From Carnegiea gigantea (taxonomy: Eukaryota; Streptophyta; Magnoliopsida; Caryophyllales; Cactaceae), in contig JAKOGI010000534.1 of assembly GCA_029747015.1 (NCBI GenBank), positions 62,001 through 126,000 on the forward strand: DNA of 64,000 bases, given 5' to 3'. The number at the start of each line of letters is the position of its first letter. The first letter of the stretch is position 1. Made by a program: the position numbers and the translations under genes. Shown here piece by piece: positions 35,249-45,432 of this stretch. Under the pieces are notes generated by a model. It did no database searches. It was not told the origin of the DNA and worked only from the letters and a program-made list of their open reading frames with translations.

Positions 35249-35812
35249 GTTAGGAATTAATATCAAAGTAACAATATAGCGGAAGCGATAGGATGAATTA
35301 GAAATTCAGAAATCAAGTGAATAACAGAAAACAGAAATAAGAAGACAAGAGATTTAACGTGGAAAACCCAAATCAGGAAAAACCACGGACGGCGACAGCA
35401 CACCGACAAATTTCACTATGAGCAGAGTAGTACACCACAATCACTTCAGTGATTAAGAGCAGAATTACAATACTCTCAATTGTATTCTCTCACAAATAAC
35501 CTCACTCTCTCAATGTGTTTTCTATACTGGAGTTCTGGACCCTAGGCTTGACCCCCTTTATATAGGGTCTAAACAGTAGGGGTTTTCCCTTTAAAGTAGA
35601 ACCCTAGCCGCCAGGAGGAATCCCCATCGAAGACAGAAACCCTAGCCGCCATCCGAAAGAGGCGGCGTAAAGACATGTGGCACGACCGTGCCACGTGGCA
35701 CGGTCACCCAGTGCCACATGGCACGGCCGTGCCAATTTTCTGCCTCCCTCGGCTTGGTGCTCCTTCGTCGTGGCACGTCCGTGTTCGCGCAGCGTCGTCC
35801 CACCGTGCCGGT
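35249..35812 (-). repeat. truncated TR-GAG 5' LTR
   Basis: It matches 33161-33735 but lacks the outer 40 bp or so (the part containing GGGCCATAAAACCCAACA), which is replaced by sequence from the other element. Confidence 0.8.
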
Positions 35813-35928
35813 ACCGCTCGATCAACACCTGCGTGTCACTTCACCAAGCTCGTCCATGAGGTCCACCATGCCACACCTTTTTTGTTGCATAGCCGAACGC
35901 ACCATTGGCTCTGATACCACTTGTTAGG

Positions 35929-36102
35929 GAGATCCAAGGAGGGAGCTCACTTCAACTAAGGTCCATGGCAACAAGTCCAAGTGAGGTTCCATCCTAAAAC
36001 CAATTGGCAATAGGAGGAGTAGCCCACTTGACTTATATACCATGACCCTTCTTTCAAACTCCCGATGTGGGACTTCTTTACTCATGTGTGACGTTCCAAA
36101 CA
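35929..36102 (-). repeat. short LTR of a second, TRIM-like retroelement
   Basis: Plus strand reads TGTTAGGGAGATCC to GACGTTCCAAACA. Next to it is GGCTCTGATACCACT (35910-35925), the inverse of a tRNA-Met primer site, so this is a 5' LTR on the minus strand. It carries AACCAATTGGCAAT, GACTTATATA and CGATGTGGGAC motifs found in many plant short LTRs. Confidence 0.75.
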
Positions 36103-36168
36103 ATAACAAAACAAGCTCCTTCACCAAAATGAAAGCTGGTTCTTCTGTCCTCCTTTTCCCCCACCAAC

Positions 36169-36246
36169 ATGGGCGGAGCCACCATTGCAACTACCGCAAG
36201 ATCAGCTGAGTTCCTCAATCGGCCGCCACACTCTCTTCTATCCTAG
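36169..36246 (+). other. copy-B version of the 25-codon ORF
   Basis: Starts MGGATIATTARSAEFL and ends at TAG, the same length as 17144-17221. Function unknown and possibly none. Confidence 0.2.
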
Positions 36247-37198
36247 TGCAGTTTGGTAGACAGGGTCAAGCCAGGCAAGGATAAATATGGATATCAGCCC
36301 ACATTACAGTCTATGTATATCAATATATTTTATGCTCGCAGATATTTTCATCCGGATAATTTTCACTCCTATTTACCCCCCAAAAAAAACCACAAAAGGA
36401 AAAAAAGAAGAAAAGAATCATATATGAAGATGAATCAAATTTTATAAAAATAGGCTGCTATTGTTGATCACGTGTCGCTTGATTTTGTTCACCACGTCCT
36501 TTGACGAGCCCCCAAACTCCCTTTTAATTCTTGGGTTTCTGGTATACTGTGAGTCATTTTGTTGTGTAATTAAGTTCCCAAAGAACTGGGTTAGCTCAAC
36601 AAGCTTCCAGGCTCGAGCCAAGCCCGAGCTACCTTTTTAAGCTTCCTATGTCGAGCTTGAGCCTAATAAGGCTTAGAACAACCTGGCTTAGGTAACTCGC
36701 TCTCTCCTTCGAGAGACTAAACCCGAAATGGATAAGAGGATTGAGTGTATTGAGTCTACCGATAGCTAAGATGAGTTCGAGCATGTTTGTATTTTTCTCG
36801 TTTTTCTGCTTTGGCATAAATTATTTGACTTTGAGCATGATTTAAGGCATTGCATTAGTACTTGAAAAATTATAGAAATCCATGGTTAGATGTGAAATAT
36901 GACAGTTAGGAATGATAAAATTTTATCCAATTTGATTATCTGAAGTGTAAATTTGGACACAACATGTTCCATAGTTTTATTGTCCAAACTATTTTGATTC
37001 GAATTTAACTTTGTCCGATTTATCTAATCCCAAGCTCACTAGAATTTAAATTCTACCACCTTTATATGAGTTTCTCTTGTGACATGCCTCTATCTTTAAA
37101 ATGGAAATTTCCGTTTTCTCGTTTGGGAGTCAGAACTAATATATAAGCTAGTTAAATGCAGTGGAGATTCCATCACATGGGAAAATCTACTCACCCAA

Positions 37199-37929
37199 GG
37201 TGTGAGCATGTCTGATGGGTACCTTGAAACCAGATCGAAAACAGTCAAATGGGTCCGGTTTCAGAACCGAAATAGGTCAAATGGTTTAGGCTTCGGTTCC
37301 TAATATTAAGAAACTATCTTGTCGGTTTGTTATTTTAGGAATTGGAACTGAGAACATGTTATGACTAAAAAAATGTCATAACCTAAGATATAGACCCAAC
37401 TCTTCTATTAATCTTTTATATAACAAAATGTCCCAATTCAATATTCTATAAAGCCCAAACCAAAAAACCTAAAAAATATTTTCCCATCCATTGAAATTTA
37501 TATTTGTTATGATTGCTTTCACGTCAAAATTTATAACTTGCTATCTCAATTTATTATTTTTGATTTATATTAATGGACAGATGAGACTTGCATCACATCT
37601 TAATGAATGCAATTTGCTACCTTCAATTGGTAGGTATTAGCTATAAAGTGATATTTTATAGTTTATAGGCCTTGAATGAATCCCTTTGTGTTATGATTGA
37701 TTTTTTTAACAATAAATAAGTACAAATGTGAAAATTGAAAAAGTGCGTAGTTAGTGTGGATACCCGGAATCAGAACCAGAGCCAGTGGTTATAGTTCTAG
37801 TTCCTAAAATTGTGAAGCCGGAACCTGTGGTTTTGATTTCAATTCCCAGAAATGAGAAACGACCAATTTAACCGGTTCTGGATCCAGTTCCCAATTTTAG
37901 AGGCAGGTATCTAAGACCGCTCACTCACA
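37199..37929. mobile_element. possible hAT-like MITE in copy B
   Basis: The ends GTGTGAGCATGTCTGATGGG and, inverted, GTGTGAGTGAGCGGTCTTAG are partly alike. The interior has repeated TCGGTTCC/GAACCG motifs similar in style to the element at 32186-32915. No coding region is present. The surrounding 36895-38457 has no counterpart in the assembled copy A. Confidence 0.4.
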
Positions 37930-38011
37930 CAACTTAAGGCATCTCATAAAGAGTATTTAATTAATTACTACGTACTGTCGATTGCATTCTCTTTCTTTCA
38001 ATGAGCCAAGT

Positions 38012-38053
38012 GTTTTTTTTTTTTTTTTTTTTTTTTTGGCCGGGGGGGGGGGG
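38012..38053. repeat. poly-T then poly-G tract
   Basis: 26 T, a short GGCC, then 12 G. A likely site of sequencing length error. Confidence 0.9.
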
Positions 38054-38889
38054 AGAACCACAATCAGCCAAGTTATGCTCATCTTACAAATTTTTTAAAT
38101 TTAATTTTTGTGGTCAACATACATACTGTTAACATATTTTTAATTTGGTATCCATATGTATACGTATCTGATAAGTTTGAAAAGTGGCAAGTTGATGTGT
38201 TTAAACAGCTCCTATGTAATTTTTGTCAAGTTAGTAAAGATTTCACGCAATAGGTAGTGATAATTAGCTAATTGCTTATGTAGTTATTTTATTAAGTAAT
38301 ATTAGAATTTAAAATTAATAATTCATCAATCAAAATTTAAAGGGATACAAAATAGAAAAAAATGAGAATTATAAAGATTACTCGTAATAAACATCGAGTG
38401 GGGTACATAATAACACTTCAATTCATCTATAACTAATTGACGTATTAGTTTATATTATTGTATGTCTGATCTCAATAGAATTCATTCACTAAAGAGTTTG
38501 CCGTTGCTTATTGTCGTATGTAACATAATTTTGGAACTCTTGAAATTCTAGTAGATATGATTTATGATTTTAATATTTTAGATAATTAAGTATACATCTT
38601 ATTGGATTTGATTTATCAAATGTCAAACCATTGTAACTCTAAAATACCGAGAACAGCATATAAACGGTGTGGCTTACGCACAACATGATAAAACAAGGTT
38701 TGAAATCAAGAGGAAATAAAATCAAAGAAATGAAATGTGTGTTATACATCATTCGTTAGAGGCCAATAGTTTTTTTTTTTTTTTTGGGGGGGTATATTAA
38801 GACTACAACTAATTGCAAGAAAAAAAAAAAGAAATTCCCTTTCCACATATTAGATTGTATTTATTCACAAATAAAATTGATAAAGATGA

Positions 38890-39080
38890 GCTTAGTTGCA
38901 TGCTTCAACTCCGCAATAGTCTCTGATGGTGCAGAAAGCCATGCAGGTAACATCCCCAGTGTAAAACCGGAGCAAACCCATCTAGTCAAAAAGGCTTGAA
39001 TAGCAGTGGATGCTCTTCATCTACTAACTCTTTTGGCCTTTGTATTGTGTGTTTGCTCCTTGACCTTGGATGAGTAGCGA
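38890..39080 (-). pseudogene. fragment of 2OG dioxygenase last exon (copy B)
   Basis: On the minus strand it encodes RSKHTIQRPKELVDEEHPLL, then FKPF, a frameshift/stop, and a tail matching MGLLRFYTGDVTCMAFCTIR. This is collinear with the last exon of the pseudogene at 57154-57399. Similarity ends abruptly at about 39078, inside the exon, so the catalytic part is absent. It shows the duplicated segment once contained, or captured the end of, a dioxygenase gene. Confidence 0.7.
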
Positions 39081-39219
39081 AAGGAGCACATAAGAAATTA
39101 CCGAGCTGGAGGAGAGAGCTGACAATTAAAATGGGCTCTCTGGTTGACTTTGTCCATAGTGCAAGCAAATGATACACCGCATGTTGACTTTGCCTAATAT
39201 GCTCCCTGCAATTATATCA

Positions 39220-40499
39220 TAATTTCAAATTTTTATTTTAATACAAACAATTAAATATGTTTTATTGAAAGCATAAAATTGTTTATGATTGCACCGAAGG
39301 AATGCTCATTAACAGATTCAAACCAAATATATATACACAATAAAATAAAAAATGTTAATCTCCAAGTAACCAAAATGGTAATCTATATACCAAATGCAAA
39401 TGGATACATATCAATATCTACAAAGCATTCATAATGTTTGTCTTTCTACTTAGCAAAATGCTTATATGGACGCAATATAAATACTTAAATCAATTTCATA
39501 CAAAATGCTTATCTTTTCGGATTGTCATCTTATCGTGCCTCATCTGACAATTTAATTACCACTATTTTACACTAGTGCATAATTTTAGTTTGTAGGATTT
39601 ATGGGACTTGTCTTTTTAGGTTGGGATTTATGTTTTTTTTTTAATTATTTGTCTTTTGGTCGCATTTGTTCTGTTAATGTTGTTTTCTTTTTCCCCCTTC
39701 ATTTATTCAATTTCATAGCACACTAATTTATTGTTTTATCATTTCAAAATTTTTGCATGCAAATAACTAAAAGTGCTCATATCGAAATGACAACAATGTT
39801 TATGGATATACTAAAGAAATTCTCATTAACATACGTTAATCAAATGTACACAATAAAATCTAAAATGTTAATCTCCAAGTAACCAAAAATAATGATTTAT
39901 ATACCAAATAGATACGGGTCAATATTTACAAAGCAATCATAATGCTTATCCTTCTCTAATTAGAAAAATGCTTATATAAACACAATATAAATGCTTATAT
40001 CAATATATTACAAAATGCTTATTTCATCGGACTGTCGTTTTATTGTTCATCATCTAACTAGCTTGCTACTTTTTACACTAATATATTATTTTTATTTTGT
40101 AAGATTTATGGGGCTTGTCTTTCATGTTGGAATTTTTCTTTTTTCCCCCTTTTGTGGTTGCATTTGTTACTTTAAACTTGTTTTCTTTTTTCATGTATTC
40201 AACTTTAAACTAATTTATTGTTCATTTCAAATTCTTTTGATACAAATAACTAGAAAGGATTATATTGAAACCACAAAATGTTGATGGATACACTGAAGAA
40301 AATGCTATTGACATATCCATAAATATGTACAATAAAATCCAAAATGTCAATCTCCAAGTAACCAAAATGATAATCTAGATACCAAAATAGATATCTATCA
40401 ATAGTTACAGAGCAATCATAATGTTTACCTTTCTATTTAGAAAAAATGCTTATACAAACACAATGCGAATGCTTATACCAATATCTTGCAAAAATGCGT
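39220..40499. repeat. AT-rich tandem unit, three copies
   Basis: AATCTCCAAGTAACCAAAA recurs at about 39357, 39871 and 40351 (spacing roughly 0.5 kb), each followed by CAATCATAATG/CATTCATAATG and AAAATGCTTAT. Copy A has two units. No ORF of note. Confidence 0.7.
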
Positions 40500-41174
40500 T
40501 GTAGGTGCTAAAAATCTATTTGTGTCATACCAAAATAAAATCAAATTAATTAATTGGGCCAATCCTAATAATTTAATCAAGCTCAAAAGACTCACAAGTT
40601 AAGTCCAAAAGACTCTCAAGTCAAGTCCAAGATAAAACCCAAATGACTTTCAAATCTAGGTTCAGTCAAAATTTAAGTCAAAGCCCAAATCGAGGCTCAA
40701 GATAACTATCAAGTCAAGTCACGACCTAAAATCCGAACGACGTTTAAGTCAAGGTGCGGTCCAAGTCAAAGTCAAAGGTCAAAGTTAAAGGTCAAGACCT
40801 ACATCTACTCACAAGTCAAACGTCAAACGAGTCTCAAGTCAACGTCCAATCAAAATTCGAGGTGACTTCCACGTCAATGCTCGGCCTAAGCCCGAGAGAC
40901 TTCCAAGTCAAAGTCAAAGTCAAAACAAATGAAAGTCAAAGTAATCCAGGATGAGGCTTGATTAAAAGGGTCAGGCCTAAACCCAAGTCAAGGCCCATAT
41001 TGACTTTCAAGGGGGAGATTTTTCTATAAATAGGCCCGTTACCCTCCTTGATTCAAAGATTGAAAAATTCATCTAAAAAAGGAGAGAGAATCAGAGGATT
41101 ATTGTATTCATAGAGATTATACCCATTCAAATAAATGAATCTATAAAAATTCAATCTTTCTAGTTTGTGATTAT
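40500..41174 (+). repeat. 5' LTR of Tat-like element
   Basis: Similar throughout to 47622-48302. It contains at least 17 GTCAA (inverse TTGAC) motifs between 40600 and 40960 and a TATA box TATAAATA at 41024-41031. Confidence 0.85.
41024..41031 (+). promoter_or_regulatory. TATA box of Tat-like 5' LTR
   Basis: TATAAATAGGCCC is conserved in the 3' LTR at 48153-48160, about 150 bp before the LTR end. Confidence 0.6.
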
Positions 41175-41287
41175 GAATTTGGCACGCCCGCTGGGACCTC
41201 TCTACCTCTCATCTCTTTCTCCTAAAAGATCAAGACTTTCAAGTCACAAGAACATCTTCTTCAACTAAGACATGGCTACAAAGAACG

Positions 41288-44238
41288 TTGCTGCACAAGC
41301 TTCGAAGAAGAAGAGCACATGATCTCTTTCGCGCATATCCTATGGAGCGAGCGTTACTTCTAGTCAGCGCACACACAATGAAGACTAGGAGTATGGTGAA
41401 AGATACTTTGCCGACCGCTCTTGGGCAAACTATGCTGCCCCTATCCAAACTCCAAGGCTTGAGGACGCAACAAAAGGCGCCTTCTTGGATGAATGAAATT
41501 CAAAAGCTCCAACTTCATTCTCCAGTTTGCGAGGTTGAAGACTATTACAATAGTAATTCTTCTTTGCCCTCACTAAAGGGGGTGCGCATGTTAGAGACTG
41601 AAGTTGAGTCCTCCAAAACTATTGTCATGCTAGCCATAATGGCAGGCACAACTACTGTGGAAGAGGAGATGGCTAACGTGAAGGCCATCCTAGAAAAACT
41701 CACCAGGGAGAATGAAAAAAAGGAAGCACGCATCAAGTTTCAAGAAGAAAAGATTGCTAAGTTGACCAGGAAGTTAGAAAAACAGCTAGTTCAATCTTCT
41801 ACAAGGAAGTCAGAAAGTAAGGACTCAGAAAAAATGTCCATCTACACCGAGTCTTTTAACAACGAAAAGCAACCAAAGAAAGGCGTTGCACTTAAAAATG
41901 TCACGTCCTGTGAATTAATGACTATTAAGCAAATGCAAGACTTGATAGCAAATGCTATTAGGACGCAGCTAGGTGAAGGTCCGCGTAGAACTCACCTATA
42001 CACCATGTCTTATACTAAGAGGGTTGATGCTCTTTGCATGCCCCACGGTGACCAGCCCCCTAGATTCCTACAATTCGATAGGAAAGGCAATCCAAAACAG
42101 TATGTCGCGCACGTAATTGAGACGTGCAACAATGCTGGGACTGACGACGACCTATGGTGAAACAGTTCGTCAGGATATTGAAAGGTATTGCCTTTGACTG
42201 GTATACCGACTAAGAACCTGAGTCCATTGATAGTTGGGAGCAAATGGAGCAAAAGTTCCTCAACAGGTTCTATAGCACTTAGCGCATTGTCAGCATGACT
42301 GAACTGACAAACACAAAACAGTGGAAGAACGAGTCGGTTCTTGAGTACATCAACCGCTGGCGTGCACTTAGCCTCGAGTGCAAGGATCGACTATCTGAAA
42401 CTTCCACCGTTGCAATGTTCACCCAAGGCATGCACTGGGACTTGCTGTACGTCCTATAAATGAGCAAACCTAGGACTTTTAAAAAATTGGCGACAAAGGC
42501 GCATGACATGGAGGTGACTATAGCTAGTCGTTGCTGCAACTCCTTCTATTCTACTGAATCAAAGAAGGACAAAGTTGAATTCGAGAAGAATATTAACTTT
42601 TCTAAGAGCACGACCAAAGAAGCGATGTCCACTTGTACAAGTCAACCAATTCGCATTATAGGAAAGCCAAAACTACGGGGCAAGAAGAGCTCGTCGTTAA
42701 AGGTTGAGACAAATAAGTATCCCACACTAAAAAAGCTTCAGGAAAAGAGGTATCCATTTTCTGACTCAGATCTGTCAGGCATGCTAGATGACTTACTCGA
42801 GAAAGGTGTCATCGAATTACCCGAGCCAAAGCACCCAGAAGAAGTCGGAAGGATCACCGACCTAAAATATTATCGGTACCATAGAATCATTAGCCACCCT
42901 CTTGAAAAGTGCGTTACACTCAAGGAGCGCATCATGGGATTGGCTAAGCAAGGAAGAATCATTCTAGATTTGGATGAAATGGCAAAAACTAGCCATGTCA
43001 CAGTGCAAGAGGCAGATGAGTCAGATTATAAGATAGATCTCACTGAAGCACTAGAGGCCTCAGGAGAATTCTTCACAAGGAGCTTGTTTGATAGTGCGAC
43101 TGTCTACACAACCTCATGTTTCGAATTTGACAATGACGAAACAAATGAAGAGCTGAATGTCCCTCTTGAAGAAAATAGTGATGCCAGCATCCAACCACAA
43201 CAACAACAGAAAGAAAAGAATGAGAGAACAATTTTTGTCTCATCCATTAAGTAAGCAAATGTCGCAGGAAATCTAGCGGCGCCAGTCTTCAATGAAGAAT
43301 CACCACTTTGTGAATGTACAAATCCTAAAAGTGTAACCAAGGATGAACGCAAGTTCAATGAAGCAAACTGGTGTGTTCTCAAAGAAAAGGATGCGCTTCC
43401 AGTTCATAGGGCGAACCCAAGCAAATTGACCACGGCTTCTCTCCTTGGTTTTGTTGCCTCTTCTAAAGGCTCGCTCCAAGAAAAAAGTGAGTTGTCAAAG
43501 ATGCGCATCAACGATGGTTTTGATCCTAATGCGCACAAGTTAATGAAGAGGTCCAACTATGACTTCAGCTAGCCAACATATTTGGGGCATGTCATGTCAT
43601 CGAAGTTAAGCCTTACAGACTTAACAGCATACAAAGGTCATACAAAATCAAGTGGGCAACGTTGCAACGCATAAAGTTGGTCTTGGTTACGTACCCCAGC
43701 TTGTAAGGATTTTGGGACGACGTAAGGACAAGCAAGCCCTCACGCAATATATCACAACCAAGGAGGTTGATAATGATAATGGTGACAATGCTAAGACCAA
43801 CCCAAAAACATCGGTGTTCGACAAGTTGCAGTCGTCCACGTTGCGCAAATGCTTTCCCAGCCCTTATGTGTTTGGCAGGTTAGGAAAGGGCAAAACCCGA
43901 AGCCTTCCATCTTCTATAGGTTGAAGAAGAGTGAGTAGCCTAAACCCTCGGTCTTCGCCAGAATCAAGACAGGTGAGACGTCATCAAACTCACCGCCTTC
44001 CCAAAAGAAGGATTCAGTGTTCAGCCGCCTTGGTGAACTAAATGAAATCCAAAGATCAATTCCTTCACACATAAAGCGTGTTTCCACTTTGGTTGCGAAA
44101 ATGGATAACTCATTGAAAATAAAGAGATGGGTCCTAGTTCTCACTAGCCATGGGGCTAGGGTCAGTTCAAAACAAAGAGTTAAGGAGCAAGCTTCTTCCA
44201 ACTACGATGCAAGTCAGGATGTCGACGACTTCCCTTGA
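41288..44238 (+). pseudogene. Tat-type gag (possibly with vestigial protease region), broken
   Basis: The first open part (41288-42160, 290 codons) has a coiled-coil-like charged segment (about residues 120-175) and the conserved Tat gag region YTKRVDALCMP...PPRFLQFDRKGNPKQ...ETCNNAGTDDDL. A frame break at 42160 is followed by coding-like sequence (WYTD, SWEQMEQKFLNRFY-type core) to 42459. A second open part runs 42460-43254, beginning MSKPRTFKKLATKAHDME and ending in a glutamine run. Further gag-like sequence with several stops continues to 44238. Start choice follows the first long open frame and may be too far downstream. Polymerase is absent. Confidence 0.75.
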
Positions 44239-44257
44239 AGAAATGCTGGATTAGCTT

Positions 44258-44820
44258 CTGGACAAGAACTTAAACTGTTCACCACCAAAAAAACCCTCCC
44301 AAAGTTCACATAGATTTAGAAAAAAGACTCCCGAACAAGAGACTAAACTGTTCGCACATTCAAAAAAGAAGACTCGTGAACAAGAGATTAAACTGTTCGC
44401 ACATTCAAAAAAAAAAAGACTCCCAAATAAAAAGACTAAACTGTTCGTACCAAAAAGAAGACTCTCGAATAAGAGACTAAACTGTCCACACATTCAAAAA
44501 GAAAAAAAGAAGACTCCCGAACAAGAGACTAAACTGTTCGCACAAAAAAGGAGACTCACGAACAAGATACTAAACTGTTCGCACATTAACAAAAAAAGAC
44601 TCCCGAGCAAGAGACTAAATTGTTCGTACATTCAAAAAAGAAGACTCCCGAACAAGAGACTAAACTGTTCGCACATTCAAAAAAAGAAGGTCCCTGAATA
44701 AGAGTCTGAACTGTTCACATACATCAAGAAAACGCTAGTTCCCGAGCAATAGTATAAACTGTACACTTAAGCCAAATCTTTGTAGTACTCTTAACCCACA
44801 ATAGTATAAACTGTGAACGG
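44258..44820 (+). repeat. approx. 12 tandem units of 40-48 bp
   Basis: Each unit holds GA[AG]CAAGAGACTAAACTGTTCGCACATTC-like sequence followed by an A-rich spacer and AGACTCCC. Spacer length varies. It lies just after gag, where Tat elements often carry tandem arrays. Confidence 0.85.
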
Positions 44821-45023
44821 CAAAACATATGAAAAAAAGATGCTTAGTTGAACTACGTAACAACTTGATCTTATTGAGAATTGTAAGTACCCATAAGTAC
44901 ATAGGCAGGTTTAGCAAATCACCAAGTGCATTCAAACACATCACACACAAAAAAAAAAGAGAGACATGAAAGAAAAGAGATCAAAGACATCACCTTTCTG
45001 TCGGTCAGTTGCTCCTCGTTGGT

Positions 45024-45432
45024 CATACTACTTTTATGCATATCGGTATCTGTTTTAGGCCCAAGGCCTAGCGGCCAACCGTGTCGCAGGTGGTTTTTCA
45101 AGTCTCCGTACCACTTTCATGCGTATCGGTATCCATTCAAGGCCCAAGGCCAAGCGGCGAGCCGTATCGTAAGTGGTTCTTCAAGTTTTTATGCCACTTT
45201 CATGCGTATCGGTATCCGTTCAAAGCCCAAGGCCAAACGGCGAACCATGTCACAAGTGGTTCTTCAAATCTTCATACCACTTTCATGCGTGTCGGTGCCC
45301 ATTCAAGACCCAAGGCCAAGCAGCGAACCGTGTCGCAAATGATTCTTCAAGTCTTCATACCACTTTCATGCATATCAATATCTGTTCTAGGTCCAAGGCC
45401 TAGCGGCGAACCATGTTGTAAGTGGTTCTTTT
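45024..45432 (+). repeat. five tandem units of about 82 bp
   Basis: CCACTTTCATGCGTATCGG, GGCCCAAGGCCAAGCGGCGA and AAGTGGTTCTTCAAG recur about every 82 bp. All three forward frames stay open across much of the array because stop triplets are absent from the unit, giving overlapping open frames that were not called as genes. Confidence 0.85.

Larger units (their letters stand above)
33161..36102 (-). mobile_element. chimeric TR-GAG retrotransposon with unmatched LTRs
   Basis: The element is inserted with an exact 5-bp duplication ATAAC (33156-33160 and 36103-36107), and copy A shows the single-copy empty site CTATAACAAAAC at about 17080. On the minus strand it starts with a 0.17-kb LTR of a different family (36102-35929), a primer site and about 105 bp of leader. 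It then switches at about 35813 into a TR-GAG 5' LTR (35812-35249) lacking its first part, followed by primer site, gag and the complete TR-GAG 3' LTR (33776-33161). Its two outer LTRs are therefore unrelated, which a normal retroelement copy should not have. Recombination or template switching is the likely cause. Confidence 0.8.

Noticed and set aside
35604..35927. Histidine/arginine-rich proteins in the TR-GAG LTRs
   Set aside because: The frames are caused by the GGCACGG/CCGTGCC palindromic block and recur, in all frames, in every LTR copy.
44258..45432. CRISPR-like array
   Set aside because: The repeats are contiguous tandem units with variable A-rich joins, inside a plant LTR element. 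There are no unique spacers and no cas genes, and the genome is eukaryotic.
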